From: Sanderia malayensis
Taxonomy: Eukaryota; Cnidaria; Scyphozoa; Semaeostomeae; Pelagiidae
NCBI GenBank assembly: GCA_013076295.1
Contig: RQOL01000282.1
Location: 53,851 to 117,850, forward strand
DNA: 64,000 bases
Direction of reading: 5' to 3'
Positions 35,851 through 46,219 of the stretch are shown one piece after another. The translations under genes and the position numbers were made by a program. The notes under the pieces were generated by a model, which had not been told where the DNA came from, did not search any database, and was given only the letters and a program-made list of their open reading frames with translations. Each line of letters opens with the position of its first letter. Within the stretch, counting starts at the first letter, position 1.

Positions 35851-37092
35851 GGGCCCATCTACACGAGAGCTTGAAACATGACCAAGTCCGTCTAACCCAG
35901 CGTGTTGCGTAATGCAATTATCTAATTAATGCGTATCCGACTTGAAATGGTCCAAATTTTTAGCAACAGGGTCTCTTCTCATCAAATAAGACCTGTCAGC
36001 AACAAGCAAATTAACATGTAAACATGTATATCATGGTCGCGCTCATTTTGTTTCATTCAAATACAAACGCATTCAAAAAACAACACCTTCAAACAAAATT
36101 GAAACTTCTATCAAAATGGCTGGCTTTAAACGTATTGCAAACAACAAATAATATATATATATTCATATAATTCATAGCGATGAATTATATGAAGATTCTC
36201 AAGATCAGTATTCCGAACAACAAGATTGTTTATATATTGTTGAACTGCTTGATTGCTGCGATCTGCATTTGATAATTTTTTATGTTAAACATGTTAGCAG
36301 CAAATGACACAAAGCTATGCATTCTGATACAACCTCTACTTTGTTCGAGAATACAAACAAGGGAGAAACATAATATATTCCTCGTCCGATATTTTGTCTT
36401 CCTGCGCGCACCCTCGATGTTGTTGTACATCGAATAGAAGACAAAATAATTCATCATGACAGGCGAGATTAGTGAAACAATAGAAATAAGAACGTTGAGC
36501 ACCTCAGTGAGGTGCTCAACGGCTTCTTTCATTTGTCATCAAAATCGTGCTCACAAAAAGAGATCAAAAGCCCTATTTACACTACACAAACTAACCCGGG
36601 TTCGCCCCGGGTTAAGCTAACCCGGGTTAGCTTTTCGTAGTGTAAATGCAACTAACCTGGGTTCGCCCCGGGTTAAACTAACCCACCTCGAGAGGTGGGT
36701 TAGCTTAAAACTAACCCGGGTTAGTTTTACGAAAATGTAGTGTAAGCGGGAGGCTGGGGCGAACCCAGGTTAGTTTCTAGTATGAGCATGCCCACTCGTG
36801 TTGAAAACAACATTTGAATTTTCGGAATCGTTTAGATCGTATAGTTTACGTGCTTACGCATGTGCATTTCGGCTAACCCAGCTTCGCCCACTGGTGAGCG
36901 CTTAAACTACAAACGAAAACTAACCCGGGTTAACCTAACCCGGGTTAAGTTAACCCGGGTTAGTTTGTGTAGTGTAAATAGGGTTAAAAATGAACATCTA
37001 CACGGGTAGGGATGCTCATTTCAGGTGCTAATTCGCTTAATCCCTTGAAGAATTTGAGCATGCCTGTTTTTTACTCTCGTGTAGATGGGCCC
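35851..37092. mobile_element. TIR DNA transposon (1242 bp) inserted in the small-gene promoter module of B
   Basis: The ends are perfect inverted repeats: GGGCCCATCTACACGAGAG at 35851 and its reverse complement ending at 37092. The empty site in Helitron A is gaggacttagcgtg near 5635. Flanks here read gacaaa / aaagcg, so the target duplication is AAA, or CAAAG if the palindromic GGCCC is assigned differently. A 100-codon minus-strand ORF (36230-36532) has no recognised domain and is probably chance. The insert contains a 27-bp perfect palindrome (36494-36520) and a second nested element. Superfamily not determined. Confidence 0.8.
36571..36983. mobile_element. Nested palindrome-rich MITE, 413 bp
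   Basis: Ends CCCTATTTACACTACACAAA.. and its exact reverse complement. The inside is built from repeated AACCCGGGTT palindromes and a 26-bp perfect palindrome centred on CTCGAG (about 36678-36703). It should fold into one long branched hairpin. No target duplication is evident. No ORF. Confidence 0.75.
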
Positions 37093-37299
37093 AAAGCGTG
37101 CGTAAAAAATTTTTTAACTAACCACAAGAAAAACAACAATTTACGCGAGTACATGTAATTTTAATGTTGCTTTTACTTTCAACTGAAAATACAGGCTATT
37201 TATAACTAAACAGCTTTAAAAAAGCTCAAAGTGCTATATTTTACGTCACAATTGCCATTGCAATGGATATTATCACCATAACAATTTTATCCTTAACAG

Positions 37300-37338
37300 G
37301 TTCACTTGAAATAGATAGTTTTTGCCACTACTGATACT
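37300..37338 (+). other. 5' untranslated exon of small gene B
   Basis: 39-nt exon between ..ttaacag and gtaagtt, same length as in A (5846-5884). The TIR transposon lies between this exon and the E2F-type site at 35810-35818, so it enlarges the first intron or separates promoter from exon. Confidence 0.5.
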
Positions 37339-37570
37339 GTAAGTTCATGTATTTATTTCTGTGTTTTCAGCCTGCATTTTGTCTCTCCTCTTAAATGTAA
37401 GAAAGATAATTATTATTCATTATCTGTAGAAAATAAAACTGTGTCATATTAATACATTAAAAGTATATATTATTGTTACATCAAGAGAACTGTAGAGGCA
37501 AATTCAAACCACTGATAGCCTATTAACTCACCTTTCATTGAATGACAATATATTTATATATAGTGTAAAA

Positions 37571-38252
37571 ATGGATACTGAACACGAAGTTGCCAGTCAA
37601 CATTCAATTGTGGCTGAAACAAATGAAACAGTTGTGGGTGAAGTTGCCAACATTGATGAGAATGAGCACACAATGATTCATTGTCGTGAGGAAACAGAGG
37701 TGAAATTGAAATTACCTTCATCTTTATATTGATAAATTTAATAAATGTTGTGAATACCAACATTATCCAACTGTTTCACAAGGAAACACGATTGTATCCT
37801 GTGTTTTAACAATATTGAGTCACCCTTCTAAATTCATTGTTGTCCTATGTGTCGTAGCTATTCAACTTCAAAGATATTTCTTCCCTGAAAAGAGAATGTG
37901 GCACCACGTCTAAATCAATTAAAAGGGAAACAAAGTTTAATTTTGTGAGCCTCGAAGGCAGGCACCTGACGAAAAATGAAATTGCGTAAGTTGCAATGGT
38001 AAATACCCATCTCATCCACATATAAAACATATTGCTCATTTTAAACTCTTTAAACAATGTATTCTTTCCAACAGAACATCTAAGGAAATAAAAATAAAAA
38101 TTCTCACCAAAAGAAGACTCAAAAAAGATAAAAAAGGAAAAAAAATAAATAAAGAAAAAAAGGTTGAAGACAAAACCAGGTGCATGTGGGCAAATGTGCC
38201 AACGGAAGAAATTTTATATTTGGTTAGGGGCAGGGACAGTAACAAAAAGTAA
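37571..38252 (+). CDS. Helitron-associated small three-exon protein, copy B, 144 aa, intact
   Basis: Family not recognised. Coding exons: 37571-37699 (129 nt), 37858-37985 (128 nt) and 38075-38252 (178 nt), joined in frame with GT/AG borders. The start is the ATG just after a tatatag acceptor (37562-37563), with the same context in A. Residues 1-43 are acidic. Residues 44-86 hold the core (FKDISSLKREC, then TKFNFVSLEGRHLTKNE). About 25 residues rich in Lys follow. The C-terminus contains RCMWANVPTEEI. No signal peptide, membrane segment or zinc motif is seen. The frame is open throughout, although the Rep-helicase of the same element is full of stops. A role in transposition, DNA binding or silencing evasion is conceivable but unsupported. 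Confidence 0.7.
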
Positions 38253-40299
38253 TTGTATGTGAACTGTGTTAATGTTTGTCTTTGTTCGTTTTCATTCACT
38301 GTTATTTGTTTGTTTCGCTTCATTGTTAACATGTGTAGAATGGTAGATTTGAATACTAATTAATAATAATAACATTGCAAAAATAATAACACGACTATTA
38401 CCTTTCAAAAACCATGCACTTCGCCAACAAATATTCATCACCAACAGTACCTTTAAACCCTAAAAATTTGCAAACCCGTATTTATAAATGAACTAGATGG
38501 ACTTTCGCACGAGTCAACGGCTCCTATACTTCAATACTTACCTAAAGAATAGGTAGTCAACAACTGGCCTCATTAACACGCTTATTGACTTAATCGCACC
38601 ACACAAACTATGCACTACCTAAAATTCACAAATAATACATGAAACAAAACGTAAGAAGCACAGAATCTTATCTCATTTTCCAATACATACAATGTGTCTT
38701 AACTCTAGCATCCCTTTTTCTGAAATGTGGCCTACTTTCAAGGGACTTTATCAAATACTATATTTCCTCAAGTCTTATACACTGGGAAAATGAATAAAAC
38801 CTTCACAAAAACCCTACAAATTTATTTTAAAGATGTAACTTCAAAGATCGCAATGATATAAAACGAGGTGGAAAACCTACTTACCAACGCCGGTGACCAA
38901 GTCAGAGAAGAGAAAGAATGAAAAGAAGGACGCAATGCCAGCATGTTCTTTATTCAGTTGAGTTCTCTTGGGTTGCGTCACAGAATAAGGAGAGATTGCG
39001 TGCGTTCATTGTTCAACAAAGAACGGTTAGCCAATCCAGCTCAATTGCATCATCACGTCAACACGAGGCTGCATAACAATAGAATTTGTTCTATGATTTT
39101 CATTTATACTATGTTTCTTCAACGTAGCAATTTATCATGCCGGTGGTTGTGCTCTCCGAATATTCGTTTCCCAAATCGTGGATCGCAACAGGACTTGATG
39201 CTCAAATAAGAGAAAGTAAACACAAGAGAAACATTCATTTTGCCACAGCTCAGGAGTAAGTAGTGTTTCACCCTATTCAAGTTCCCATATAATTGCTTAG
39301 GCCAATTGTATTTCACTCATTGATAACATATAGTTTCTTGAGGCCAAAATTGACAACTCCGCCTATGTTTCATGGCTTATATTTATTGTTTTGGGAAAGA
39401 GTGTTTAACGCTGTACCCACATGTTCCAGTGGTTTAATTCGGTTATAATATTTTTGTTCAAGATTTTTTCCACTTTTTGGCTGCCTTCTTTGCCTTACCA
39501 GCCAAGCCCAATACTCCTATGAAACCCCTTTCACCATGCAATTCCCATCCCAATCATGATGATTATGAAGTACTTTTACATTGGTTACCCACCGTCTACG
39601 GTGCTTATATTTATGTTCTATATAAAGCTTTTTTGTGCCAATTGCATTACATGATCTGTTTGGTCTGTGATGTCATACTGTAATGTCATATCATACTCAT
39701 GAATATTCATTTCTTTATTTCTTTTCATATTGACATACATTCATTCAATCAACATCAACAATTTTTCACTAAGAGCATATTTAACTCCCAACAGCTATGT
39801 TATCCAAATCTAATTCTTTATTAACCTTGATAGTAATATACCAACATGTTAAATATAATATAATTTGTCTCTTTCACGTTGTAGATCTACTGATATACAT
39901 CTTTGTACAAATGCAAGTATTGGAGGCTATATACCTATTGCTTTATTAAAAATCAATGCGTCAGTATCATCTTATCATGGAAACAAAACCATACCTCTGT
40001 AAGTCAACATTAATTTAAATTCTGGATGCTCATCGTAGATCATCCTTTACTGTTTGTACTAGGTTGACAAAGTACCACAGCCAAGTTTCAATGCATGCAC
40101 TCAACTAATAGCAGGCTAATTGTTGTTGTCCCTACAACATAACAAACTTTGATGTTGCATCTTATCTAATGTACCATCAGCACGAGGCTTAACTGATGAA
40201 AACGAGGATTTTCAAATGAAAACGAGGCTGATCGCTAAAACTAATTTTCATGCATGTTAAACACTACAATCGTGACAATAGATAGACAGGGGACCGAGG
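38253..40299 (+). other. Helitron B region right of the small gene: minus-strand exon remnants and module D'
   Basis: Matches 6783-8920 in A. Minus-strand donors persist at about 38400, 38543 and 38885, but the first-exon frame that is open in A contains a stop here. The plus-strand exon candidate 39885-39998 (114 nt, containing NASIGG) matches A 8517-8630. No recognisable gene. Confidence 0.4.
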
Positions 40300-40436
40300 G
40301 CGAGCCAAACCACTGTACGTGGGGTGGGAAAGGGCATGAGCGTTAGCGAATGCAGCGCACGAAGTGCGCCAACCACATTAAACTTTTGTTACTTGAGGGA
40401 CTCCGGGAAGCGAGCGTAGCGAGCGCCCCCGGCTAG
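40300..40436 (+). repeat. Helitron B 3' terminal block
   Basis: Hairpin GCGCAC-GAA-GTGCGC near 40354, then the CCGGG..CCCGG stem and CTAG (40433-40436). The next base starts the TCTC terminus of Helitron C. Confidence 0.85.
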
Positions 40437-41490
40437 TCTCTTATATAATAAGATTGTTCCACACGTGACCCGCCGACTCTAAACAATGACCTATTGTCTC
40501 TTTAACAATCGACGTTCGAAAAACAATGGGATCAAAGGAATTTGGTTGTGAACACAAAGGCTTTTTTTTGGGTGGTCAATAAGGGTGCAAATCGGTATAG
40601 AAATGATCGCTGCATTGTGCTGATGACAGTGTACTATTTGGCTAATTTCTAACCCCAGCGGTTCCGGAGTTATGCCCCATTTTGTGTTCCGACTTTCTAG
40701 AAAGTTCCCCGGATGGAGTTAATGAGATGCAAAACGAGCAGGGAGAAACAGGTGTTTTCGTAGTTGAACGGGCGGCAAGTTGCTCCGGTTTAAGTGTGAA
40801 TACGTGCCGGAAATCAATTGTAAAGACATGTCAATTGTTCTCAGGACCTGTGGAGACAATGTGTGGACAATTATTTCAAGGTATTTCCTTTATTTGATTG
40901 TTTTTGGCTGAAAATAGCATGAGTTTTGTTTTGCTTAACCTCACGTTTTTCTTTCGGCTGGAGGGCCTAACCAAAACACGAAGAAAATTTTGATTTTCTC
41001 GGGTCGTTCTGGGCCGATTTTCTCCATTTAAACTTTCCATAACTGTTTATTTACACGAGAACTAAAGTTATCTGGCTTTGTTTTTTTTGTTTTATTGATT
41101 TTCCTCTGTTTTTGGACAGTTTTAGCCGAGATTGGGTTTTGGTGGAAAACACGAAATTTTCAAGCAACACGTGTGTGTTTTGCATTCGCGAAAAATAATT
41201 TTAACCCACCACAACTTTGTTTTTTTCACCCAAATACTTTCGATAAATGTTCGCCAAGCTATTAGCTTCATGTTGATATTTTCGTGGGCCACGTTAAATT
41301 AATTTGAAAGTTGGTGAATCGTGTTTTAAATGCTATTTTTTGCAGGGGCTTGATTTCACGGCTATTTTTGATCAACAAAATCGTGTTTTCAACTTCAAAA
41401 ATATCCAACTAAAATTGCAAAAAGCTTTTCACATGCACCCAAGTACTTTCGATACTTATTCGCCAAGGTATCAGCTTGGTGTTGGTGTAG

Positions 41491-42010
41491 TAGTATGATA
41501 GGGTATGTATGTAGGGTATGTATTGTAGGGTATGTATTGTAGGGTATGTATTGTAGGGTATGTATTGAAGGGTATGTATTGTGGGGTATGTATTGTAGGG
41601 TATGTATTGCAGGTTATGTATTGTAGGGTATGTATTGTAGGGTATGTATTGTAGGGTATGTATAGTAGGGTGTGTATAGTAGGGTATGTATTGTAGGGTA
41701 TGTATGTAGGGTATGTATTGTAGGGTATATATTGTAGGGTATGTATGTAGGGTATGTATGTAGGGTATGTATGTAGGGTATGTATGTAGGGTATGTATGT
41801 AGGGTATGTATGTAGGGTATTTATGTATGTATGTATGTATGTATGTATGTATGTATGTATGTAGGTATGTATGTATATTATGTATAGTATTTTTATATAT
41901 AGTATATAGAGTATGTATTTATGTATATATTTATGTATAGTATATTTATGTATATATTTATGTATTTATGTTGATGTATATATTTATGTATATCCTTATG
42001 TATAGTAATG
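41491..42010 (+). repeat. Minisatellite, (TATG)n and AT-rich microsatellite in Helitron C
   Basis: 14-bp units to about 41820, (TATG)n to about 41875, then degenerate (TATTTATG)n to about 42000. No hairpin block follows, unlike X elements. Confidence 0.92.
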
Positions 42011-42057
42011 TTAATGTTAATATGTAATGCTTCTATTTCTAACTTTTGTAAATCTTC

Positions 42058-42970
42058 AAAAAAGATGACTGCAAAGCAGACACTGTCCTTCTTTGTGAGC
42101 AAATAATCTTCATATCAACCTTAACAAATATTAACATGAACTCACCTGATTATAATAATATTCACATGGAGTGTTCACACACAACAAGCATTCACTTCAT
42201 GTTTGAGCACCTTAAACATAAGAAGACATCATATAATATACTTTATAGCATGTGTTGGCAAATCTCAGTTTTTTCATCTAGATTTAAGTCTGTAAATACA
42301 AGTAATTCATTTAAACTCCAAATTATTAATTACCCTTACCCCATGTATGCACCCAGTCAAACAACCAGTATGATTACCTTCTTACCTTTGCTCAACCTTC
42401 CTTCCATGGCCTTAGCCTACAGATCATGACATTCATAACAACAGCTAACAAAATCCGCACAACCCGTTTGTGAAAAATTATCTATTTTTCTACATATTAT
42501 GCATTAAATTCACCAAATCAATCACTTCTTTTTATACTCACAAGTTCTCCTTAATAATTTTCCTCATCAAAGTAATAATCTTTGAGAGACATTTTTTTAA
42601 GGTTAACGTTAACGACTAATAAAAATAATGATACATCAATATGGAAAAACTAACCTTGGTCTTTTGAGAACCTGAATATTCCCTTGGTATGGAGCCAGGC
42701 ATCATCACAAGTGAATCTTCTAACCGTTCCTGTTCGAACAATTGATTACCAAAAGAATCATCTCTTCGTCGCAAAGAATCGAATTTGTAGGCAAACAGTA
42801 TTGCAACAGCAATCATAAACGAAGCATCACCGAGGCGCGGCGCCGAATAGAGGCTACTCATCTCCTACCAATCAAATTAGGGCGGGAAATTTTAAAATTT
42901 CTCTTGCGCCAAGACCGTCCGTAAACACGAAAAAAAATTTTTTAACCCCACTGCAGCACCAAAATTTTTC
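42058..42970 (-). promoter_or_regulatory. Module U of Helitron C (first copy): divergent promoter and minus-strand gene remnant
   Basis: An E2F-consensus GGCGGGAAA (42881-42889) and the conserved AT run lie on the plus side, before the small gene. On the minus side is a 69-codon first exon (42655-42861, MSSLYSAP..) ending exactly at a codon boundary before gttagt. A short exon at about 42395-42425 follows (AKAMEGRLSK, gtaag donor), then one ending at about 42145 (gtgag donor) and a terminal segment with KKDSVCFA at about 42060-42100. The minus-strand product is unrecognised and downstream phase is unresolved. Confidence 0.45.
42655..42861 (-). CDS. First exon of a divergent minus-strand gene, 69 codons (tentative)
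   Basis: It opens with ATG at 42861 and runs 207 nt to a CAAG/gttagt donor. The protein has a hydrophobic stretch (FMIAVAILFAY, residues 15-25), which is too short for a clear membrane helix, then a charged, Glu/Arg-rich second half. The corresponding places in Helitron B (25189-25386) and before the Rep-helicase of C (about 44900-45060) share the nucleotide motif at the ATG, but not an open frame of this sequence. Function unknown. It may be a decayed accessory gene. Confidence 0.3.
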
Positions 42971-43139
42971 AACGTAAGTATACGCTAAATTTCATTTCTA
43001 CAATTATAAACGAAATATATATTTTAAAACATTCAGACATGACACAAATTAGCACAAGACACATATTAACACTACAACTAACTTTAAATAACCTTTTTGT
43101 CTCATTTTTAACTTTTTTAATGCAATTTCTCTCTTGCAG

Positions 43140-43357
43140 GCAATTCAACATTCAACTTTTCTCCACATACACCTTGGTAAGCATTTTGCAAACTTTGTTT
43201 CTCTTCCAACTGCCTTTACTTCTCCTTTGTCAGGAATATTTTGCTGTGACCACAATAAACAACTGCCTATAACATTTTTGTCTCAATTTTCATTTTTCTT
43301 ATGCAATTTTTTCTTTTCAAAGCAACTCAACATTCACACTTTTTTTGCACACCTTAT
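43140..43357 (+). other. Two 5' untranslated exons of small gene C
   Basis: 43140-43176 (..cttgcag / gtaagc) and 43323-43357 (..tcaaag / gtaagt) share a cAATTCAACATTCA-like core, so one may be a duplicate of the other. An earlier donor (gtaagtat) is at 42974. All precede the tcgtag acceptor at the ATG. Confidence 0.4.
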
Positions 43358-43523
43358 GTAAGTATATATTTCACAAACTTTATTTCTCACACAATGGTCT
43401 TTAATTCTCCTCTTGCAAGAATAGAGCAGTCAATTAACACTTCACAGATATATTTCCTCTCCTTGATTAACCTCTTGCAATTTGATTACCAACATGAAAT
43501 TGATACAACATATTCATTCGTAG

Positions 43524-44160
43524 ATGGCCTCCAATCAAACTGATGAGGAACTTCTTCGTGAAGATGACACTCCTATGCAGCCTCAACAACACAACATCAC
43601 AATATCTTTCCAAGGAGAAATAAAGGTTATTATCAACACTTACTAAATTACACTATACAAGTCTCAATGCCACTACTTTACTTTTTACATTGTTCACAGC
43701 AACCTTGACTTTACTTCTTTCTACACCACTTCTATCCTTTCAGATGTTCCCATTTGAAAATGTTGCCAAACTAAAAAAAGAATGTTCTGCCAACTTTAAA
43801 TTTCAAAAACACACCAAATTCAACTTTGTAACAATGCAAGGAGACCGAATTGAAAAGGAGAAGCTGAAGTAAGTTACTTCCAACATACCCATTATTATCT
43901 ACTGTCTTTCACCAATTCTTCTCTACATTGCATGAAATCCTCTATGACACAACCAAGCATTGTTTTAAAAACAAAATTTTCTTTGCAGGTCAACAGACAG
44001 GATGAAAATTAATCTAATTAGAAAAAAAACACAAAATAAGAAAAAAAAGTTTACTTTTAAGCCAGGATCAAGCAGATCACCGTTCATGTGGACTAACATG
44101 CCCACACGTGATCTACAAAAGACAATGATGGATATGGCTAAGATTTCAGAAAAAAAATAG
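43524..44160 (+). CDS. Helitron-associated small three-exon protein, copy C, 132 aa, intact
   Basis: Homologue of the small gene in A and B; family not recognised. Coding exons 43524-43625 (102 nt), 43744-43868 (125 nt) and 43989-44160 (172 nt) join in frame. The first donor (gttatt) is weak. ATG follows directly on a tag acceptor. Residues 1-34 are Gln/acid rich. Residues 35-76 are the core: FENVAKLKKEC, TKFNFVTMQGDR. Residues 77-100 are Lys/Asn rich. The C-terminus carries SPFMWTNMPTRDL and ends in a short charged helix. Against B only the core and the MW-x-N-x-PT segment align, roughly half identical there. Exon phases are conserved. This divergence with intact frames argues for a functional protein. 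It lies upstream of the Rep-helicase, unlike A and B. Confidence 0.7.
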
Positions 44161-45222
44161 TCATAACCTTTGTTATCTTCTCTGCATAATATCACAGACA
44201 GAAATAAAAATATGCCTTTCTTTTGACAAATTCTTCCCTTGCTGCAGTCTAAATTGAAAATGAATACAAACTACAAACACTATTTTGGCCTATACTGTGA
44301 TATTATGCACCCACATGCTATTTCCTTTCCATAAATTTTCTTCATGTTATTGTATTTATATATTTATCAGTGTTGTTTGGTGATATATTTGTTGTATGTA
44401 TAATAAATAAATGTTTTTGTTTGTAAATTGTTTCATTCATGCAAAGAAATCATTGCAAAGCAGTCACTGTCTATTTTTTTGAACAAATCTTTATATACTT
44501 AACATGAACTCACCTGACTACAATAATGTTCACAAGGAATGACAACACATCACAAGAATTCACTTTATGTCTGCGGGCACCTGAAACAAAAGAAGACATC
44601 GTATAAGGCTCATTGGCTAGCTCACTTCTCCTCATTTCACCTCAACTCTATGCATGTAAGTAATTTATTTTCAAATGAATTACTTAAATTAAGCAAATGT
44701 ATTCATCAACTCAAACAATAAGTATGATTAGGTACTACCTTCTTACCTTTGGTGAACCTTCCATGGCCTACTGTCATTCTGGCTTTTCTGTCTTTCAACA
44801 CACGTGTTTTGCAGCATATAACACCTGACACATAATCAATGTTGTTCATTACAATCAAATAAATTTATATGATCATTTGATGATACTTGATTGCAATGAT
44901 CTCCAAGGAATATATTCACATTCGTTCAACAAGTTCTCTAGCGCCAAGAACAAGAACACCATTTCATTCCTTTATTTTCCCATAACAAGAATCACCACAA
45001 AAGAGCAACAACGAGACAATGCACCGAATAGAGGCTACAATTCTTTCCAATTGGCGCAAATTTAAAATAGCAATTGCGTCTTTACTTTGTTGGTGTATAT
45101 ACCAAATGTAAAACTTTTTGTGCAATTTCTGACGGTGGTATAAATCGCCAGAGAATAAATGATATCAATTATATATATCGTTTGATAAAAAAATTGAGAG
45201 CAAAAGTGCATTTTTGTAATTG
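44161..45222 (-). promoter_or_regulatory. Second module U of Helitron C: Rep-helicase promoter with minus-strand exon remnants
   Basis: 44161-44450 is the 3' flank of the small gene. From about 44450 the module repeats 42058 onward. It has minus-strand donors at about 44511 (gtgag) and 44752 (gtaag), and a 21-nt exon-like segment (AMEGSPK). Between about 44521 and 44590 a minus-strand exon is open in one frame (GARRHKVNSC..). The plus side carries GGCGCAAAT (45053-45061, degenerate E2F-like) and the first Rep-helicase exon, whose donor is at 45223. Confidence 0.4.
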
Positions 45223-45596
45223 GTAAGTGGAATGTTCATATTTGCTTCTCCTAAACTTTCCTCTACACGCTATAAAGTTTAACAGCGTCTTCCTTAAAAC
45301 AACTTTGCCTTTCATTACATCGCATTTCATTGCTTTTTCTCAGGGTATCATCAATTGGTTTGTAATTGTCATTGGTGAAAGTAATTCTCAATTACTCATT
45401 TGTAAATAACAAAGTAAAGTTTTTTAATAAAGTAAGTGTTGCACTCCTTCACTTGGACATTTTTTCTTATTTCTTCACTCAATCAACATAATAATATACA
45501 AGTTTACATGTTAAACATCCGTTACTATTAATGGCAACTTTCTGTTTACAAGATAATCAATTCATCCAAAATATTTTACTTCTTTTGCAAAAACAG

Positions 45597-45955
45597 GGTT
45601 TCAAAAAAGTTGATTCCTCGGAATATTTGGTGAGTGTGACAACAATTGTTCCTATACAAAGCCTATTTTAATTAATGTTTAAATGCCTCACCCGTAATGT
45701 ACATTCATATCCCCTTAGCTACTTAGCTACTTAGCTACTATATTTAAAGTGGTATTAACAATTGCAACAATTTCTTATCAATACAAAGCAAATTTACTGC
45801 ATAATGCAAATAAAATCTAGCCTTTACAAACACATCAAATGTAGGTTTATGGATTTTTCTTTGCGAAAATGAAATGGATGATTAACTTTTCCAATTTATA
45901 CATTATCACAACTGTTTTCCTTTTAGGTCTTGAAGAACACAATAGGAAGAGTGAT
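45597..45955 (+). other. Two short 5' exons of the Rep-helicase transcript, copy C
   Basis: 45597-45629 (33 nt) and 45927-45955 (29 nt) match B 25929-25961 and 26209-26237 in length, splice sites and most bases. See the copy B entry for the possible frame. Confidence 0.45.
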
Positions 45956-46219
45956 GTAGGTGATAAGATAAAGTGCTCCAATATTTTTATTTGGAAACTT
46001 TAAATAACCAATAATTTAATTCAACAGTCAAGAGTAATTCCAAACATTTCTTACAATTATGTTCTAAATTATTTATTTTATCTTGCAGCTCACCACAAAA
46101 CAACAAACCCATCCAGTTGCTCACAAAAATCACTCTTATTTCAAATTTTAACATTTTCAATTCAATTGGGTTGCATATAAAACACATTTTTTTCTTTTTT
46201 TTATATCACCTCTTGCAAA

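Larger units (their letters stand above)
23288..40436 (+). mobile_element. Helitron B, complete, about 17.1 kb, gene-bearing
   Basis: It starts TCTATATATACTATTC directly after the X5 CTAG. It ends with the hairpin block and CTAG (40433-40436), followed at once by TCTC of Helitron C. Contents: the X-type 5' region (23288-24510), a short minisatellite (24525-24690), a promoter module, the Rep-helicase gene (26370-32722), a 3' module, a promoter module with an inserted TIR transposon (35851-37092), the small three-exon gene (37571-38252), minus-strand exon remnants and a second 3' module. It is the best-delimited large element here. It appears inactive because the Rep-helicase is broken. Confidence 0.85.

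Noticed and set aside
36230..36532. 100-codon minus-strand ORF inside the TIR transposon as a transposase
   Set aside because: No DDE or other domain is recognisable, and the ORF runs into the palindrome at 36494-36520. Probably chance.
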